From Candidatus Omnitrophota bacterium (GTDB lineage Bacteria; Omnitrophota; Gorgyraeia; Gygaellales; Profunditerraquicolaceae): a stretch of DNA of 8,999 nucleotides. Location: contig JAPLLQ010000092.1 of the NCBI GenBank assembly GCA_026387485.1, positions 1-8,999 on the forward strand. The letters are read 5' to 3'. Shown here one piece after another: positions 1 through 6,317 of this stretch (its first letter is position 1; the number at the start of each line of letters is the position of its first letter). The notes beneath the pieces were generated by a model that saw only the letters and a program-made list of their open reading frames with translations, did no database searches and was not told the origin of the DNA. The translations under genes were made by a program, and so were the position numbers.

Positions 1-2
1 AA

Positions 3-437
3 AGGCCGTATTATAAAAAGAAAAAGTTTGTAAGTGCTGAACCGGTAATTTATCTTTTATGCCAGAAACCGGCTTTCTTCGCTAATCTTTTCCCCCAATC
101 TAAGGCAACCGGAGCGGATACTAATTATAAATTCATTAAAGCGACAATGTTTGCTAATTTAAGCCGGATTAAAAATTTAAATGAAACTTTTTTTATAATT
201 CTAAAGAGTATCTTTATTCCGGATATAGGAAACCAGAATACAGCAAGGATGATTCAGTTTAAAGTAGCGGATAAGGTTGGGTTTATTAACTATAACCTTA
301 CGCCATCTGAAAATTATTTTGACTGCGATGTATTTAACGAAAAGGGAGATTTCTTTAAGGTCTATATTAAAGACATAAGTTCAACCCTGGATTTATCTAA
401 AGTAGGGACGATTATCTCTACGGCAAGCGCACTTTGA
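3..437 (+). CDS. Unrecognised protein, C-terminal part (5' end outside window)
   Basis: The reading frame is open from base 3 to the TGA at 435-437, giving about 144 residues, so the ATG at 147 is almost certainly an internal Met and the true start lies upstream of the window. The visible part has a basic beginning (RPYYKKKKF), a central segment rich in Phe, Ile and Asn, and a C-terminal half of alternating hydrophobic and polar residues (KVGFINYNL, YFDCDVFNEKGDFFKVYIKD) that looks beta-stranded. It has no transmembrane segment, zinc-finger Cys pairs or nucleotide-binding motif. I do not recognise the family. RecO, which sits before glycyl-tRNA synthetase genes in some bacteria, was considered, but nothing RecO-like is visible. 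It ends 49 nt before glyS. That it is a real gene rests on the continuous open frame and on protein-like composition. Confidence 0.6.
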   Translation, partial: RPYYKKKKFVSAEPVIYLLCQKPAFFANLFPQSKATGADTNYKFIKATMFANLSRIKNLNETFFIILKSIFIPDIGNQNTARMIQFKVADKVGFINYNLTPSENYFDCDVFNEKGDFFKVYIKDISSTLDLSKVGTIISTASAL

Positions 438-448
438 GAGTAAATTAC

Positions 449-477
449 TTGATTTTTAAATTAAACTGTGCTAAAAA
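449..477 (+). promoter_or_regulatory. Candidate sigma-70 promoter before glyS
   Basis: TTGATT at 449-454 is followed after 17 bp by TAAAAA at 472-477, with an extended -10 TG at 469-470. Transcription would start near 484, only about 3 nt before the ATG at 487, so the mRNA would be nearly leaderless or would use the in-frame ATG at 502. The surrounding gap is very AT-rich, so a chance match is possible. The same layout (TTGA, 17 bp, TGnTAAAA) recurs before the porin gene. Confidence 0.35.
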
Positions 478-486
478 TAAAAGATT

Positions 487-1809
487 ATGAGTGAGAACTT
501 AATGGAAAAAATTGTTTCATTGAGCAAGCGCCGGGGATTTATATTCCAGTCCTCGGATATCTACGGCGGCTTAAGTAATACCTGGGATTACGGCCCCTAT
601 GGCGTAGAGCTAAAAAATAATCTTAAAGCCAGCTGGTGGCGTTCATCTGTTTATGAGCGGGATGATATCTTTGGCATGGATGCGGCAATCCTGATGCATC
701 CTAAAGTCTGGGAGGCATCCGGCCACGTCAAGAATTTCTTTGATTTAAAGAGCGATTGTAAAAACTGTAAAAAACGCTTTAAGACAGAAGAGCTTAAGGA
801 TAAAAATAAATGCCCTGAATGCGCAGGGGTACTTACCGAATCCCGGCCTTTTAATCTTATGTTTAAGACTTATCAGGGGGCAATTGAAGAGAGCGGAAAT
901 GAAATATATATGCGTCCGGAAACCGCCCAAGGCATGTTCGTAAACTTTATCAATATTCTTGATTCCAAACACCCTAAATTACCTTTTGGTTTAGCCCAGA
1001 TCGGCAAATCCTTTCGTAATGAAATCACTCCCGGAAATTTCACCTTTCGCACCCGTGAATTTGAGCAGATGGAGATAGAGTACTTTGTTGATCCAAAGGA
1101 AGCGGATAAAAAATTAGAGGAATGGATTGATTACCGTTTTAATTGGTATCTAACTTTAGGGTTAAAGAAAGATGTCTTAAGGAAGCGGCCGCACCAAAAA
1201 GATGAGCTGGCCCATTATGCTAAAGCCTGCACTGATATAGAATATAATTTTCCCTTCGGTTGGTCTGAATTAGAGGGGGTAGCTAATCGCACGGATTTTG
1301 ATTTAAAGCAACATACAGAGCATAGCGGGAGAGACTTACGTTATTTTGATGATGCGACGAAAGAAAGATTTTATCCTTATATTATTGAGCCTTCCGGAGG
1401 AGTAGATAGAAGCGTCTTGGCATTTTTAGTTGATGCTTATAATGAGGAGAAGGTCAGAGATGATACGCGCGTGGTTTTAAAACTACATAAGGACTTAGCG
1501 CCGATAAAAGTGGCGGTCTTGCCGCTTTTAAGGAACCGCCCGGAGATTGTAGAATTGGCTAAAAAAATTACTCAAGGATTAAAGAAGGAATTTATCGCGG
1601 TATATGATGACACCGGATCAATCGGTAAGCTTTACCGCCGGCAGGATGAAGTGGGCACGCTTTACTGTGTTACGGTTGATGTACAAACGCTTACAGACAA
1701 ACAGGTGACTGTGCGCCACCGGGACACTATGCAGCAGGATAGAATCGGTATTGATAGGCTACAAGAATATCTAATTAATAAATTAGGGACGGTTCTCAAG
1801 TTAATCTAA
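487..1809 (+). CDS. glyS: Glycyl-tRNA synthetase, single-subunit (alpha2) class II type
   Basis: Charges tRNA-Gly with glycine using ATP, in the cytoplasm. The 440-residue protein begins with the family signature KRRGFIFQSSDIYGG (residues 14-28) and WDYGPYGVELKNN (33-45). Four Cys at 91, 94, 109 and 112 (CKNC...CPEC) form the expected zinc-binding insertion. MRPETAQGMF (142-151), class II motif 2 FRNEITPGNFTFRTREFEQ (176-194) and motif 3 EPSGGVDRSVLAFL (301-314) build the active site. The anticodon-binding domain covers roughly 338-433. This is the archaeal/eukaryotic/Thermus-like alpha2 form, not the alpha2-beta2 GlyQ/GlyS pair. There is no strong Shine-Dalgarno before 487. The ATG at 502 (MEKIVSL) is an alternative, with weak GTGAG at 491-495. 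The last eight codons (from 1783) lie inside a palindromic element, so the tail LGTVLKLI is probably not ancestral. Family assignment is very secure; the exact start is not. Confidence 0.96.
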   Translation: MSENLMEKIVSLSKRRGFIFQSSDIYGGLSNTWDYGPYGVELKNNLKASWWRSSVYERDDIFGMDAAILMHPKVWEASGHVKNFFDLKSDCKNCKKRFKTEELKDKNKCPECAGVLTESRPFNLMFKTYQGAIEESGNEIYMRPETAQGMFVNFINILDSKHPKLPFGLAQIGKSFRNEITPGNFTFRTREFEQMEIEYFVDPKEADKKLEEWIDYRFNWYLTLGLKKDVLRKRPHQKDELAHYAKACTDIEYNFPFGWSELEGVANRTDFDLKQHTEHSGRDLRYFDDATKERFYPYIIEPSGGVDRSVLAFLVDAYNEEKVRDDTRVVLKLHKDLAPIKVAVLPLLRNRPEIVELAKKITQGLKKEFIAVYDDTGSIGKLYRRQDEVGTLYCVTVDVQTLTDKQVTVRHRDTMQQDRIGIDRLQEYLINKLGTVLKLI

Positions 1810-1861
1810 GAGTGTCCCTTTTTAGGGGACAGTTCTGCTTTGAGTTGAGAACCGTCCCTAA
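1783..1861 (+). repeat. Palindromic intergenic element with GGGACGGTTCTC arms
   Basis: A 17-bp perfect inverted repeat has arms at 1783-1799 (TTAGGGACGGTTCTCAA) and 1845-1861. Inside it lies a smaller stem, TGTCCC at 1813-1818 with GGGACA at 1826-1831. The outer left arm and the inner right part are also imperfect direct copies (GGGACGGTTCT at 1786, GGGACAGTTCT at 1826). No T-run follows either arm, so it is not a standard terminator. The layout resembles REP/BIME-like elements mobilised by IS200-type (Y1, RAYT) transposases; that link is from memory of similar motifs, not shown here. It supplies the end of glyS and separates glyS from ppdK. Confidence 0.75.
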
Positions 1862-1889
1862 AAAAGAGAAAGGAAGGGTTTTAAAAGAA

Positions 1890-4424
1890 ATGAGTAGCAA
1901 AAAATACGTTTACAGCTTTGGCGGGGGTAAGGCAGATGGAAATGAGAGCATGAAAAATCTCTTGGGCGGTAAGGGCGCGAATTTAGCCGAGATGTCCGGG
2001 CATAAAGATTTAAGGCTTCCGGTTCCACCGGGATTTACCATTACTACCGAGGTTTGCACATATTATTACGCGAATAAAAAGAAATACCCTAAAGAATTAA
2101 AGGATCAGCTTAATAAAGCGCTGGAAAAGGTCGAGAAGCTGATGGGTAAGAAATTTGGCGACCTGACTAATCCTTTATTGGTCTCAGTGCGTTCCGGAGC
2201 AAGAAAGTCAATGCCCGGGATGATGGAGACAGTTTTAAATGTCGGGTTAACGGAAAAAACTATCCCCGGTTTAATTAAGCAGAGCGGCGGAAACAGCCGT
2301 TTTGTTTATGATGCTTACCGCCGCCTGATTATGATGTATTCCGACGTAGTTATGGAGAAGGCCGGAGGCTTTGAGCCCAAGGATGATCAGGGGATACGTA
2401 AACAGCTAGAAAAGATTATGGCCAAGATGAAAAATGAATCAGGCTATAAAACTGATACTGACTTAACTAGCGATGATTTGAAAAAACTTTGTAATCTTTT
2501 TAAGGATAAGATTAAAGAGGTTCTCGGGAAAGAATTCCCCGATGAACCAATGGAACAATTATGGGGTGGAGTGGGCGCGGTATTCTCTTCCTGGAATGGG
2601 AAGCGGGCAATAAGTTATCGCCGGATTGAAAATATCCCTGATGAGTGGGGAACTGCAGTTACTGTTCAGACCATGGTTTTCGGAAATATGGGTAATGACT
2701 CAGCAACCGGTGTTGCCTTTACCCGTAATCCGGGAAATGGCGATGCTCATTTCTACGGTGAATTTTTAATCAATGCCCAGGGTGAAGATGTAGTTGCTGG
2801 TATCCGCACACCTCAGCCAATCAATGAATTTTCTCAATCCGCGCATAACAAAGACCTGCTTACTCTAGAAAAAGCTATGCCTAAAATTTATAAGGAGCTT
2901 TTTGATATTCAGAAACGCTTAGAGCAGCATTACCGAGATATGCAGGATATTGAATTTACTATTGAGAAGGGCAGGCTTTTTATGCTGCAGTGCCGCGTGG
3001 GTAAACGTAATGGCCCGGCAGCAGTGCGCATGTGCATGGATATGATCAACGAAAAACTGATTAAAAAAGAAGAAGCGGTAATGCGGGTTACTCCCAGCCA
3101 GTTAGATGAGTTATTGCATCCGATTATCGACCCGAAAATTGAGGCGACACTTAAGCCATTAGTTAAAGGTTTACCTGCCGGGCCGGGTGGAGCAGCTGGA
3201 CAGATTGTTTTTTCCGCTAATGACGCAGTAGAATGGGCAAAGCAGGGTAAAAAGGTTATTCTGGTGCGTGAAGAGACCAACCCGGAAGATGTCGAGGGTA
3301 TGCGTGCAGCCCAGGCAATTTTGACTGCCAGAGGCGGCATGACTAGTCATGCCGCATTAGTTGCCCGCGGCTGGGGAAAATGCTGTATTGTCGGCTGCAG
3401 CGCTTTGCATGTTGACTTGGGGAATAAAAAACTTATTATCGACGGAAAAACCTTAAACGAAGGCGACTGGATTACCTTAAACGGGACTAAGGGTAATGTT
3501 TACACCGGCCAGCTTCCAATGATTGATGCATCCGAAGAAAATCAGATGTTAATGGATTTCTTAAAAATCTGCGGGACGATTAAAAAACTAGGCATTCGGA
3601 CTAATGCTGATACGCCTGAAGACGCGGTTAAGGCCCGTCAGTTTGGCGCGGAAGGTATCGGGCTTTTTAGGACCGAGCATATGTTTTATGGTAAAGGCGC
3701 GGATGAACCACTTTTTCTTTTACGTAAAATGATTATCTCAAAAACCCAAGATGAGAGGGAGAGGGCGTTGGATGAATTATTCCCTCACGTTAAGAAAGAT
3801 ATCAAAGGTACATTAGCAGCAATGGATGGTTATCCGGTGGTTATTCGTTTACTTGATCCGCCTTTGCATGAATTCGTCCCTCGTGAACAGGCTAAGCTTG
3901 AGCAATTAGCTAAGGATTTAAATATCAGTATGGATGAATTAGCTAAACGCGCGGAAAATCTGCATGAGTCCAATCCAATGATGGGCCACCGTGGCGTACG
4001 CTTAGGCGTAACTTATCCTGAAGTAAGCACAATGCAGATCAGGGCGATCTTTGAGGCAGCCGCAGAATTAATCAAGGAAGGAAAGAAGCCCTATCCGGAA
4101 ATCATGATTCCGGTTGTCTGCGATGTAAAAGAATTGGATGACCAGCTGGCTATTTATAAGCAGGTTTATATGGAAGTTTTAAAGAAATACGGATTAAAGA
4201 GTATTAAGTCTATGTTCGGGACGATGATTGAAATTCCCCGGGCATCCTTAGTCGCTGATAAGCTAGCTACGGTGGCGCAATTCTTCTCCTTTGGAACCAA
4301 TGATATGACTCAGATGGGCTTTGGTTTTTCCCGCGATGATATCGGTAGTTTTCTGCCGGATTATCTAAAGAAAGGCATACTTCCTGAGGATCCCTTTCAG
4401 AGTATTGACCAGGAGGGAATTTGA
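1890..4424 (+). CDS. ppdK: Pyruvate, phosphate dikinase, main part; frameshifted before the catalytic Cys
   Basis: Interconverts pyruvate + ATP + Pi with PEP + AMP + PPi, linking glycolysis and gluconeogenesis. The N-terminal ATP-grasp domain opens with KYVYSFGG and LLGGKGANLAEM followed by LPVPPGFTITTE. The swivelling phosphohistidine domain has GGMTSHAALVARGWGKCCI with catalytic His487 (codon 3348-3350). The PEP/pyruvate barrel shows GIGLFRTEHMF, NPMMGHRGVRLG and SFGTNDMTQMGFGFSRDD. I chose the ATG at 1890, with AGGAAGG at 1871-1877. The frame stays open back to an ATG at 1812, but those 26 codons come from the palindromic element and have no family character. An exact 16-bp tandem duplication at 4405-4437 shifts frame, and translation stops at TGA 4422-4424 after 844 residues. 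Removing one copy restores a normal 912-residue enzyme ending at 4644. The truncated product lacks the catalytic Cys and would be inactive. This may be a real mutation or an assembly error. Confidence 0.93.
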   Translation: MSSKKYVYSFGGGKADGNESMKNLLGGKGANLAEMSGHKDLRLPVPPGFTITTEVCTYYYANKKKYPKELKDQLNKALEKVEKLMGKKFGDLTNPLLVSVRSGARKSMPGMMETVLNVGLTEKTIPGLIKQSGGNSRFVYDAYRRLIMMYSDVVMEKAGGFEPKDDQGIRKQLEKIMAKMKNESGYKTDTDLTSDDLKKLCNLFKDKIKEVLGKEFPDEPMEQLWGGVGAVFSSWNGKRAISYRRIENIPDEWGTAVTVQTMVFGNMGNDSATGVAFTRNPGNGDAHFYGEFLINAQGEDVVAGIRTPQPINEFSQSAHNKDLLTLEKAMPKIYKELFDIQKRLEQHYRDMQDIEFTIEKGRLFMLQCRVGKRNGPAAVRMCMDMINEKLIKKEEAVMRVTPSQLDELLHPIIDPKIEATLKPLVKGLPAGPGGAAGQIVFSANDAVEWAKQGKKVILVREETNPEDVEGMRAAQAILTARGGMTSHAALVARGWGKCCIVGCSALHVDLGNKKLIIDGKTLNEGDWITLNGTKGNVYTGQLPMIDASEENQMLMDFLKICGTIKKLGIRTNADTPEDAVKARQFGAEGIGLFRTEHMFYGKGADEPLFLLRKMIISKTQDERERALDELFPHVKKDIKGTLAAMDGYPVVIRLLDPPLHEFVPREQAKLEQLAKDLNISMDELAKRAENLHESNPMMGHRGVRLGVTYPEVSTMQIRAIFEAAAELIKEGKKPYPEIMIPVVCDVKELDDQLAIYKQVYMEVLKKYGLKSIKSMFGTMIEIPRASLVADKLATVAQFFSFGTNDMTQMGFGFSRDDIGSFLPDYLKKGILPEDPFQSIDQEGI

Positions 4425-4437
4425 CCAGGAGGGAATT
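4405..4437 (+). repeat. Exact 16-bp tandem duplication disrupting ppdK
   Basis: The unit TTGACCAGGAGGGAAT occurs at 4405-4420 and again at 4421-4436, with identity to the next period extending one base to 4437. Sixteen is not a multiple of three, so the reading frame shifts. Reading through a single copy gives SIDQEGIGELIKIG, exactly the expected dikinase sequence, which shows that the duplication is the only lesion. Confidence 0.97.
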
Positions 4438-4644
4438 GGAGAGTTGATTAAGATAGGTATTGAGCGTGGGCGTAAAGGCCGTAAGGATTTAGAAGTAGGA
4501 ATCTGCGGCGAGCATGGCGGAGAGCCAAAGTCAGTAGAATTCTGCCATCGCGTAGGAATGGATTATGTAAGTTGTTCGCCGTTTAGGGTTCCGATTGCTA
4601 AATTAGCCGCAGCCCAGGCAGTGCTTAAAGATAAGAAAAAATAA
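4405..4644 (+). pseudogene. ppdK: C-terminal fragment of pyruvate, phosphate dikinase (out of frame with the main part)
   Basis: This frame carries the missing end of the enzyme: DQEGIGELIK, GRKGRKDLEVGICGEHGGEP with the catalytic Cys (codon 4504-4506, Cys867 in the repaired protein), and YVSCSPFRVPIAKLAAAQA, the near-universal family ending. It has no proper start of its own. A TTG at 4405 or 4444 could be used in principle, and AGGAGG at 4427-4432 lies 11 nt before the latter, but a 79-residue piece of the barrel would not fold into an active enzyme. The stop at 4642-4644 lies 2 nt before the sigma-factor ATG, the spacing expected of an intact operon gene. It is best read as part of one ppdK gene spanning 1890-4644. 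Confidence 0.93.
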
Positions 4645-4646
4645 AT

Positions 4647-5462
4647 ATGGAATCACTAAAGATTTACTTAAAAGAGATCCGCAATATCCCTTTATTAACT
4701 GCTAATGAAGAGATAACGCTTAGCCGAAAGATTAAAAAAGGGGATGAGCAGGCCCGCAAAAAAATGATTCAGTCTAACTTACGCCTAGTGATTAATATCG
4801 CAAAAAGGTATATGTACCTGGGTACGCCTTTCCTGGATTTAATTGAAGAGGGAAACCTTGGGCTAATGAAAGCGGTGGATAAATTTAAGCCGCAAAAAGG
4901 ATTTCGTTTTTCCACCTATGCCGCCTGGTGGATTAAACAGGGGATTACCCGCTCTCTTTCTGACCAAAGCAAGATGATCCGCATCCCCGTTTACATGAAT
5001 GATTTAATTACCAAATGGAAGAAGAAGAAAGAAGCAATGGCCCAGAAATTGAAACGTATGCCTACCGATGAAGAGATCGCTAAAAAATTACACATTCCTA
5101 ATACTAAGATCGAGCAGATGAATCGCTGGATGTCCACCACTACTTCATCTTTAGACTCTCCGGTTGGCGAGAATGATGAGGGTAAGGATGGGGATTTAAT
5201 TGAGGACCATAGCGCAATTCAGCCGGATAGCCAGATTGAACATCTTTTGGATAAAGAGAGGGTGGAGAACCTTCTGGAAATTATGTCTGACCGAGAGAGA
5301 GATGTTTTGGATATGCGTTTTGGTTTAGCCGATAAAAAACCGCACACCTTAGCTGAAGTAGCTAAGAAGTTAGGTGTCTCCCGGGAGAGAATCCGGCAGA
5401 TAGAGGAAACAGCTTTAGCTAAAATCAGAAGATTCGTAGAAGGGGCGAAGGAGGAGCTGTGA
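4647..5462 (+). CDS. RNA polymerase sigma-70 family factor, RpoD/RpoS-like, without region 1.1
   Basis: Directs RNA polymerase to promoters. In its 271 residues, region 1.2 is at about 3-35 (SLKIYLKEIRNIPLLTANEE) and region 2 at about 36-115, including DLIEEGNLGLMKAVDKF and the -10 melting/recognition segment FRFSTYAAWWIKQGITRSL (86-104). Region 3 spans roughly 116-195, and region 4 about 203-266, with the helix-turn-helix TLAEVAKKLGVSRERIRQIE (234-253). The Gln and Thr of WIKQGITRS and the RERIRQ of region 4.2 match the residues E. coli sigma-70 uses for TATAAT and TTGACA, so a standard promoter preference is likely. Lack of region 1.1 and the short length suggest a group 2 (RpoS/HrdB-like) factor, or a minimal primary sigma; the window cannot decide. 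It starts 2 nt after the ppdK stop with no clear Shine-Dalgarno, so translation is probably coupled. Confidence 0.93.
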   Translation: MESLKIYLKEIRNIPLLTANEEITLSRKIKKGDEQARKKMIQSNLRLVINIAKRYMYLGTPFLDLIEEGNLGLMKAVDKFKPQKGFRFSTYAAWWIKQGITRSLSDQSKMIRIPVYMNDLITKWKKKKEAMAQKLKRMPTDEEIAKKLHIPNTKIEQMNRWMSTTTSSLDSPVGENDEGKDGDLIEDHSAIQPDSQIEHLLDKERVENLLEIMSDRERDVLDMRFGLADKKPHTLAEVAKKLGVSRERIRQIEETALAKIRRFVEGAKEEL

Positions 5463-5992
5463 TAAAGAAGATAAGCTTGAGAAAACATATCAGGAACATT
5501 CCGGATTTCCCTAAACCGGGTATTTTATTCCGGGATATAACCACGCTGGTTAAGCATAAAGATGCCTTTCGTGTTGCAATAGATAAAATAGCTAATAAAT
5601 ATAAAGGTAAGAAGATAGATAAAGTGGTGGGGGTAGAGGCGCGGGGTTTTATCTTTGGCGCGGCAGTGGCCTATAAGATTAACGCCGGTTTTATCCCGGT
5701 GCGTAAAAAAGGAAAACTCCCCTTTGCCACTAAATCAGTAAGCTATGAATTAGAATACGGCAGAGATACTTTAGAGATACACCGCGATGCGATTGAGCCG
5801 GGAGAAAGAATTCTAATCGTAGATGACCTTCTGGCTACGGGTGGCACAGTTAAAGCGGTAACGGATTTAGTCAGGCAGTGCTCCGGGAAAATTCAGGCGA
5901 TCGCTTTTTTAGTTGAGCTAGTAGATTTAAAGGGCAGGGAGAAGCTAAAAGGTTATCCGGTATTTTCTTTGATAAAATTTCAGGGAGAATAA
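5459..5992 (+). CDS. apt: Adenine phosphoribosyltransferase
   Basis: Salvages adenine: adenine + PRPP gives AMP + PPi, in the cytoplasm. The 177-residue length is typical. The N-terminus IRNIPDFPKPGILFRDITTL (11-30) is the family hallmark, followed by GVEARGFIFGAAVA (58-71), the flexible-loop segment RKKGKLP (82-88), and the PRPP-binding motif ILIVDDLLATGGTV (118-131) with its paired Asp residues. It ends with LKGREKLKGYPVFSLIKF. The start is GTG at 5459, which overlaps the sigma-factor stop as GTGA. AAGGAGGAG at 5448-5456 sits just upstream, and this start places the conserved N-terminus correctly. Tight coupling places it in one operon with the sigma factor; I see no functional link beyond housekeeping. 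A 7-bp hairpin (5990-5996 with 6010-6016) follows but lacks a T-run. Confidence 0.96.
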   Translation: MIKKISLRKHIRNIPDFPKPGILFRDITTLVKHKDAFRVAIDKIANKYKGKKIDKVVGVEARGFIFGAAVAYKINAGFIPVRKKGKLPFATKSVSYELEYGRDTLEIHRDAIEPGERILIVDDLLATGGTVKAVTDLVRQCSGKIQAIAFLVELVDLKGREKLKGYPVFSLIKFQGE

Positions 5993-6062
5993 CCCTTTCT
6001 ACTCACTTTAGGGTTAATACTGAGCGGCCGGTGTATCTTTTGGCTGCGAATGTATAAATTCT

Positions 6063-6136
6063 GCCCCTGTAGCTCATAAGGATAGAGCAACAGTTTCCTA
6101 AACTGTGTGTGGCAGGTTCGATTCCTGCCAGGGGCA
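6063..6136 (+). tRNA. tRNA-Arg, anticodon CCT
   Basis: A full cloverleaf is visible. The acceptor stem GCCCCTG pairs with CAGGGGC (7 bp), followed by discriminator A6136. TA occupies positions 8-9 and the D-stem is GCTC/GAGC. The anticodon stem ACAGT/ACTGT encloses loop TTCCTAA with anticodon CCT, reading AGG. The variable loop is 5 nt, and the T-stem GCAGG/CCTGC has loop TTCGATT. The 3' CCA is not encoded (TTT follows), so it must be added after transcription. It stands alone, 70 nt after apt. The 3' end is duplicated downstream at 6244-6264. No convincing dedicated promoter is seen, so it could be processed from an apt read-through transcript. Confidence 0.95.
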
Positions 6137-6264
6137 TTTAATTAGCAGAGCAGGAATCGCTGAAGCAGGTTCTCCCGCAGCCATCGGTTAGATTAACATG
6201 ATGCGGGATCCCGCATCAAATATTTAAAGCAGTGGTTGCGGGAGATTCCTGCCAGGGGCATTTA
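6120..6264 (+). repeat. Direct repeat of the tRNA-Arg 3' end flanking a 103-bp insert (att-like)
   Basis: A 21-bp segment beginning GATTCCTGCCAGGGGC occurs identically at 6120-6140 and 6244-6264. The first copy runs from the T-loop through the end of the tRNA plus four bases; the second is a tRNA 3' fragment with no 5' part. An intact tRNA followed by a distal 3'-end copy in the same orientation is the standard attL/attR arrangement left by tyrosine-recombinase elements at tRNA genes. The 103 bp between copies are far too short for an element with genes, so this would be a scar or remnant. A local duplication is the alternative. Confidence 0.6.
6150..6252 (+). other. Highly structured insert: nested inverted repeats downstream of tRNA-Arg
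   Basis: TCTCCCGCAGCCAT (6171-6184) can pair with 6232-6245 in a 14-bp stem with two G-U pairs. Its 47-nt loop contains a perfect 18-bp palindrome, GATGCGGGATCCCGCATC (6200-6217). The heptamer TGCGGGA thus appears four times in alternating orientation (6173-6179, 6202-6208, 6209-6215, 6237-6243), permitting two alternative folds. GCAGGAATC at 6150-6158 is the reverse complement of the start of both tRNA-end repeats, so it can also pair with 6244-6252. No ORF is present. It could be a folded RNA, a recombination site remnant or a small palindromic element; the function is unknown. Confidence 0.55.
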
Positions 6265-6317
6265 GATTATTTATATAGAGAGTAGGTAGTATTTAGTAGG
6301 TAGAATGTAGGGGAGAG

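Noticed and set aside
1812..1889. Extended N-terminus of pyruvate phosphate dikinase from the ATG at 1812
   Set aside because: These 26 codons lie in the palindromic element and its flank. The family sequence begins right after the ATG at 1890, which has an upstream AGGAAGG.
2930..3340. 136-codon open frame on the - strand inside ppdK
   Set aside because: It is antisense to highly conserved dikinase sequence, with no ribosome-binding site and no recognisable protein; the same applies to the - strand frames inside glyS, the sigma gene, the lipoprotein and the porin.
4405..4437. Programmed ribosomal frameshift in ppdK
   Set aside because: There is no slippery heptamer or stimulatory structure, and the exact tandem duplication fully explains the frame change. 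This enzyme family is not known for recoding.
5990..6016. Terminator after apt (TAACCCT/AGGGTTA hairpin)
   Set aside because: Only a 7-bp stem with a 13-nt loop and no T-run; too weak to call.
6053..6058. TATAAA as the -10 box of the tRNA gene
   Set aside because: Transcription would begin at or inside the mature tRNA 5' end, and there is no matching -35 at proper spacing.
6141..6264. A second tRNA after tRNA-Arg
   Set aside because: Only the 3' half of the T-arm and the acceptor 3' strand recur; no D-arm, anticodon arm or 5' acceptor strand is present.
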